A DNA stretch of 8,758 bases from Bryobacterales bacterium (GTDB lineage: Bacteria > Acidobacteriota > Terriglobia > Bryobacterales > Bryobacteraceae). Under the pieces are notes generated by a model. It saw only the letters and a list, made by a program, of their open reading frames with translations, made no database searches and was not told the origin of the DNA. The position numbers were made by a program, and so were the translations under genes. Of this stretch, positions 6,205 through 8,758 are shown in pieces; the first letter of the stretch is position 1, and every line of letters begins with the position of its first letter. The stretch is from NCBI GenBank assembly GCA_003142355.1, contig PLMF01000336.1:1-8758 (forward strand). The letters run 5' to 3'.

Positions 6205-6620
6205 CAGTCCTTCCTCCCCGAGGCGATTTCGAACGTATCCACCATCGCCAGTATGTTCAACAGCCCGGCGGTGACTAGAAACTTGGTGCCGTAATCGTGG
6301 ACGTGCCCCGCCATATCGGGCTGGGCGTATCCCAGCCATGAGCTCAGCAGATACAGAATCCCGGAAGCCACGTCGCCGATGAATCCGCCGGTGTTGATGA
6401 GGATCGTGAGGATGTCGCCGCTCTGCGGCTGGAACATCGCGCCCCGCATCATCAGCCCGCAAAGAAACATCCCGGTGATCGCGAGCATCAGCAGGACGCC
6501 CCGTCCCGTGCGCTTGAGCAGGAGATGGCCTCCCCCCGGGATCAGCCAGGCCAGGCCGACCGCCGGCGCCCAAACCCCGAACGGAGCCATAGGCTGCTTC
6601 GCTTCTTTTTCCTTCGCCAT
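6204..6620 (-). CDS. Polytopic membrane protein with IPGGGH motif (DUF6677-like)
   Basis: A 138-aa inner-membrane protein with about four hydrophobic segments (roughly 17-30, 41-59, 70-97, 112-128). The N-terminal motif 'LAWLIPGGGHLLLKRTGRG' (23-41) and the C-terminal 'DYGTKFLVTAGLLNILAMVD' region (109-128) followed by 'FEIASGRK' recall the acidobacterial DUF6677 group; that match is from memory and unsearched. The 'PGxGHxxLxRxxRG' pattern also occurs in TM2-like small membrane proteins. Its start at 6620 has no Shine-Dalgarno motif ('TAATCCAT' precedes the ATG), while TAAACT 13 bases upstream could serve as a -10 box with a very short leader. Its stop overlaps the start of the 61-aa gene by one base (TGATG), indicating a two-gene unit. 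It begins 108 bp after the CE15 gene, with an inverted repeat in between. Biochemical role unknown. Confidence 0.8.
   Translation of the reverse strand: MAKEKEAKQPMAPFGVWAPAVGLAWLIPGGGHLLLKRTGRGVLLMLAITGMFLCGLMMRGAMFQPQSGDILTILINTGGFIGDVASGILYLLSSWLGYAQPDMAGHVHDYGTKFLVTAGLLNILAMVDTFEIASGRKD
6213..6217 (-). promoter_or_regulatory. Ribosome binding site fixing the 61-aa gene start
   Basis: The minus strand reads GGAGG here, 8 bases before the ATG at 6204 and inside the last codons of the upstream membrane gene. It supports a separate, coupled start for the small gene. Confidence 0.7.
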
Positions 6621-6679
6621 ATGGATTATTTTGAGTTTAGCACCGGGGCGAGCATCGGCGCTGCGGCGCGCTACGTTGT

Positions 6680-6736
6680 CGTAGTAAGGCGGATCACCAA
6701 CACCTTTCAGACGGCCGTGCCGGCCGCCTTACTTCG
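6680..6736 (-). terminator. Inverted repeat overlapping the CE15 stop codon, possible terminator
   Basis: Arms 6680-6692 and 6724-6736 are complementary at 12 of 13 positions, with 10 continuous pairs (6683-6692 with 6724-6733). The loop is 31 bases and contains a second GC-rich segment. The right arm includes the CE15 stop codon (6729-6731), so an RNA hairpin would form at the very end of that message. No T-run follows, so it may instead limit 3' decay, or be a dispersed repeat unrelated to termination. Confidence 0.5.
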
Positions 6737-8180
6737 AGGAACTTTTGAATTCACGTTCGGCGAAAGCCAGGAACACGGGCCAATTCGGGTTGGGCGTGTG
6801 TCCGCTGCTGTGCTGGCGGAAGGTCAGGTCGCCGTCCATAATTCCCGTCTCGATTGGTGGGAATTCGGTGGTCCCGAGGTCCTTCTTCCCCAACAGCCTG
6901 TACACAGGTCCGGCGCCGACGCCGGCCAGGAACGTCCCCTTTGCGTCCACCCACGCATCGGAATTCCCGATATCGACGGCCGGATCGATGGAATTTCCGG
7001 CGCTGAGGAACACCGGGCGCGGCGCGCACATCGCCACCAGTTCGTGAGAATCCACGGGCAAATCGCTCCACTTGAGCGGACCCGCGTACTTCAGGAAGTT
7101 GCCGGCCATCCAGTGGTATTCGTTCGCTGAGGCGACGTTCTCCACCAACTCGCCCCAGTTGCGGCGGTGGAGTTTGGCGCCCCCTTCGCCGGCGGAACTG
7201 ACGAAAGCAATAGCGATACGTAGGTCGTACGCCATGGCGACAACGGCGGCCTTGCCGTATCGTGAGTGGCCTTGAATGGCGACGTGCTTGGCGTCCACGG
7301 CCTTGTCGGTCTCAAAATAGTCCATGGCGCGGTCGGTGCCCCAGGCCCAGGCGCGCAGCGAGCCCCAATCGTCGGGCTTGCGAGGCTGGCCCTTGTTTAC
7401 AAGGCCTATGATGCCCTTCGTCAGACCGGCGCCGTTGTCGGCCTGAATGCTGGCGGGGTTCAGAGCCGCATAGCCCCAACCCTTCGCCAAGACCTGCTGT
7501 TGCCAGGTGGGGCCGCTGGGCTCGGCTGGCCCCTTGCGTCCCGCGGGCCCCGGGCCGCCCGCTGCGGGGCCTCCGCGGCCAGCAGGGGGGGCTCCGCCGA
7601 ACACCATGATGACCGGCACGGGACCTTTGGCGTTGGCCGGAGTACCCAGGGACAACTGGATGTCGACCGTGATTTGGGGGTATGCGGAATTGTCGACGTG
7701 GCCCACCAGCGTCTTGGTCATGACCGGCACATCGCCCACATTCTCATGTGCAGTGGCGGTCGCTTCCCACTTCACTTTGGGGATGGACTTGGGAAGCCGG
7801 CCGTAAATCTCGCGGTCGAAATCCTCGACGATTTCGGGGCGGCGCTGGCCCCACCACATCCTCGCCGTCGTAACCTTCTTGCCGTTCTTCATCACCAGCG
7901 GGTCCGGCAAATTGGGATAGGGATTGGCCTTGGGCTCGTCGTAGTTCGCCGAGCCAAGTTTACGGGCGTCCACCGGGGGCCGGAGCGAAGCAATATGCAA
8001 CAGATCCAGCATCTTCTGACGATCCTCGAGCGACGCCTGCTGGGTGGCGAGTTGCTCCGGCGTCGGTTGCCCGCCGGCGGGCTGCCGGGCGGCCTGAAAA
8101 GCCGAAGTCCCCACAGGCGCGACGACTGCCACCAGGCACAAGAAACAGACTACCGATGAAATCCATCGTGTTCTTTCCAT
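6729..8180 (-). CDS. Secreted CE15-type esterase (glucuronoyl esterase-like alpha/beta hydrolase)
   Basis: Predicted exported serine esterase. CE15 members cleave ester links between glucuronoyl groups of xylan and lignin alcohols; such proteins are often annotated as acetylxylan esterases. Numbered from the ATG at 8180 (483 aa): signal peptide about 1-28; 'MWWGQRRPEIVEDFDREIYGR' region (108-128) typical of the family N-terminus; 'GHSRYGK' (304-310) with nucleophile Ser306 (commonly GCSRxGK; here His replaces Cys); 'SAGEGGA' (329-335) with Glu332 as candidate acid; 'DSHELVAMCAPRPV' (377-390); and 'SSGHTPN' (458-464) with His461 as probable catalytic His. A Gly/Pro/Ala-rich insert (about 195-224) interrupts the fold after 'VPVIMVFGG'. 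An in-frame start at 8228 would run into ftsK, and AGAAGAAGG precedes 8180, so 8180 is preferred. It lies 20 bp after ftsK and may be read through from it. The exact substrate is uncertain. Confidence 0.88.
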   Translation of the reverse strand: MERTRWISSVVCFLCLVAVVAPVGTSAFQAARQPAGGQPTPEQLATQQASLEDRQKMLDLLHIASLRPPVDARKLGSANYDEPKANPYPNLPDPLVMKNGKKVTTARMWWGQRRPEIVEDFDREIYGRLPKSIPKVKWEATATAHENVGDVPVMTKTLVGHVDNSAYPQITVDIQLSLGTPANAKGPVPVIMVFGGAPPAGRGGPAAGGPGPAGRKGPAEPSGPTWQQQVLAKGWGYAALNPASIQADNGAGLTKGIIGLVNKGQPRKPDDWGSLRAWAWGTDRAMDYFETDKAVDAKHVAIQGHSRYGKAAVVAMAYDLRIAIAFVSSAGEGGAKLHRRNWGELVENVASANEYHWMAGNFLKYAGPLKWSDLPVDSHELVAMCAPRPVFLSAGNSIDPAVDIGNSDAWVDAKGTFLAGVGAGPVYRLLGKKDLGTTEFPPIETGIMDGDLTFRQHSSGHTPNPNWPVFLAFAEREFKSSSK

Positions 8181-8200
8181 AACCTTCTTCTCGGCTTTCC

Positions 8201-8758
8201 CTACGTGACTTCCACTTCGCGCAGCCAATCCGGGCGTTTCAGCACTTCCCGCGGCTTGCTGCCGTCGGGCGGCCCGATGATGCCGTCGCGCTGCATCGTG
8301 TCCAGGATGCGCGCGGCGCGGCCGTAGCCCAGCCGCAGGTGCCGCTGCAAGGTGGAGGTGGATGCCTTGCCCATTTGCAGCACCAGGCGCACCGCCTCTT
8401 CGTAAAGCGGGTCTTGGTCGTCGCCGGGCGCCTCGGCGCCGGCCGCGCCCTCGCCTTCGTCGTCGCTGGGCGGGGCGATCAGGAAGGACTGGTCGTACTC
8501 CGGCGTGGCTTGCACCTTCCAGAAGTCCACCACGCGGTTGATTTCGGTCTCGGTGACGAACGCGCCGTGGACGCGCGTGAGGCGCGAGGACCCCGGCGGC
8601 AGGAAAAGCATGTCGCCCTTGCCCAGCAGGTGTTCGGCGCCCATCACGTCGAGGATGGTGCGCGAATCCACGCGAGTGGCCACCCGGAAACTGACGCGCG
8701 CGGGGAAATTGGCCTTGATGAGGCCGGTGATGACGTCCACGCTGGGCCGCTGCGTGGC
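8201..8758 (-). CDS. ftsK: DNA translocase FtsK, C-terminal part (5' end outside window)
   Basis: FtsK/SpoIIIE pumps chromosomal DNA at the division septum and activates XerCD recombination at dif. The visible 185 residues start inside the RecA-like motor: 'ATQRPSVDVITGLIKANFP' at the edge, then 'SRTILD' and 'GAEHLLGKGDMLFLPPG' (40-56), all strongly conserved. After a Glu/Asp/Gly/Ala-rich linker (about 98-116) comes the gamma winged-helix domain (about 117-174) with 'STSTLQRHLRLGYGRAARILD' spanning 133-153 and 'GPPDGSKPREVL' (162-173), which reads the polar KOPS motifs. The Walker motifs and N-terminal membrane part lie beyond the right edge. The frame has no start in the window; a GTG at 8740 is internal. 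The TAG at 8201-8203 is 20 bp before the CE15 start. Identification is secure. Confidence 0.96.
   Translation of the reverse strand, partial: ATQRPSVDVITGLIKANFPARVSFRVATRVDSRTILDVMGAEHLLGKGDMLFLPPGSSRLTRVHGAFVTETEINRVVDFWKVQATPEYDQSFLIAPPSDDEGEGAAGAEAPGDDQDPLYEEAVRLVLQMGKASTSTLQRHLRLGYGRAARILDTMQRDGIIGPPDGSKPREVLKRPDWLREVEVT

Noticed and set aside
6205..6573. N-terminal extension of the 61-aa membrane gene
   Set aside because: The extension is Arg/His/Pro-rich sequence out of frame with the real 138-aa membrane gene; the coupled ATG at 6204 with GGAGG is a better start.
7266..8159. A 297-codon plus-strand frame opposite the CE15 gene
   Set aside because: Gly/Arg/Leu-rich shadow sequence without motifs; the esterase on the minus strand is well supported.
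8181..8228. Longer CE15 start at 8228
   Set aside because: It would overlap the end of ftsK and put a polar stretch ahead of the signal peptide; ATG 8180 opens a normal signal peptide.
1..8758. New defence, toxin-antitoxin or mobile system
   Set aside because: No nuclease, toxin, transposase, integrase or phage-like gene was recognised; every gene reads as housekeeping, sensory, enzymatic or membrane-associated.

Overview
The window looks like chromosomal DNA from a GC-rich, soil-type bacterium, most likely an acidobacterium of the Solibacter/Bryobacter kind. That placement is an inference from gene content and style (secreted GH29, GH76 and CE15 enzymes, zinc-ribbon membrane proteins, an 'IPGGGH' type small membrane protein), not from a marker gene. 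Nine protein-coding genes are supported. Two are cut by the window edges. No rRNA, tRNA, CRISPR array, insertion sequence or phage gene was seen.

Layout, left to right. Positions 1-822 (+) hold the end of a PAS-type sensor histidine kinase. Positions 856-2175 (+) encode a secreted 5'-nucleotidase/UshA-type metallophosphoesterase that appears to have its own promoter and a leaderless message. A perfect 26-bp inverted repeat (2208-2278) fills the gap between this gene and the convergent alpha-L-fucosidase (GH29, Tat-exported, 2282-3574, -). A roughly 350-bp stretch without a convincing gene follows, then a GH76 alpha-1,6-mannanase-like gene (3931-5025, -) of visibly lower GC content. A divergent promoter region precedes a zinc-ribbon single-span membrane protein (5235-6005, +). 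Convergent to it is a two-gene membrane module: a 138-aa polytopic protein (6204-6620, -) and a 61-aa two-helix protein (6019-6204, -) that overlap by one base. A CE15 glucuronoyl-esterase-like gene (6729-8180, -) and the C-terminal end of the DNA translocase FtsK (8201-8758, -) close the window.

Functionally, the window mixes housekeeping and sensory genes with three exported carbohydrate-active enzymes (GH29, GH76, CE15). All three lie on the minus strand but are not one tight operon. Together they would remove fucose, cut alpha-mannan and cleave glucuronoyl ester links, which fits a saprophyte feeding on plant and fungal wall polymers. No SusC/SusD pair, transporter or dedicated regulator accompanies them. 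I found no clear evidence of a new defence or mobile system. The most unusual items are the long perfect palindrome between convergent genes, the overlapping small membrane pair, the Gly/Pro/Ala-rich insertion in the CE15 esterase, and a G8 tract inside the zinc-ribbon gene.
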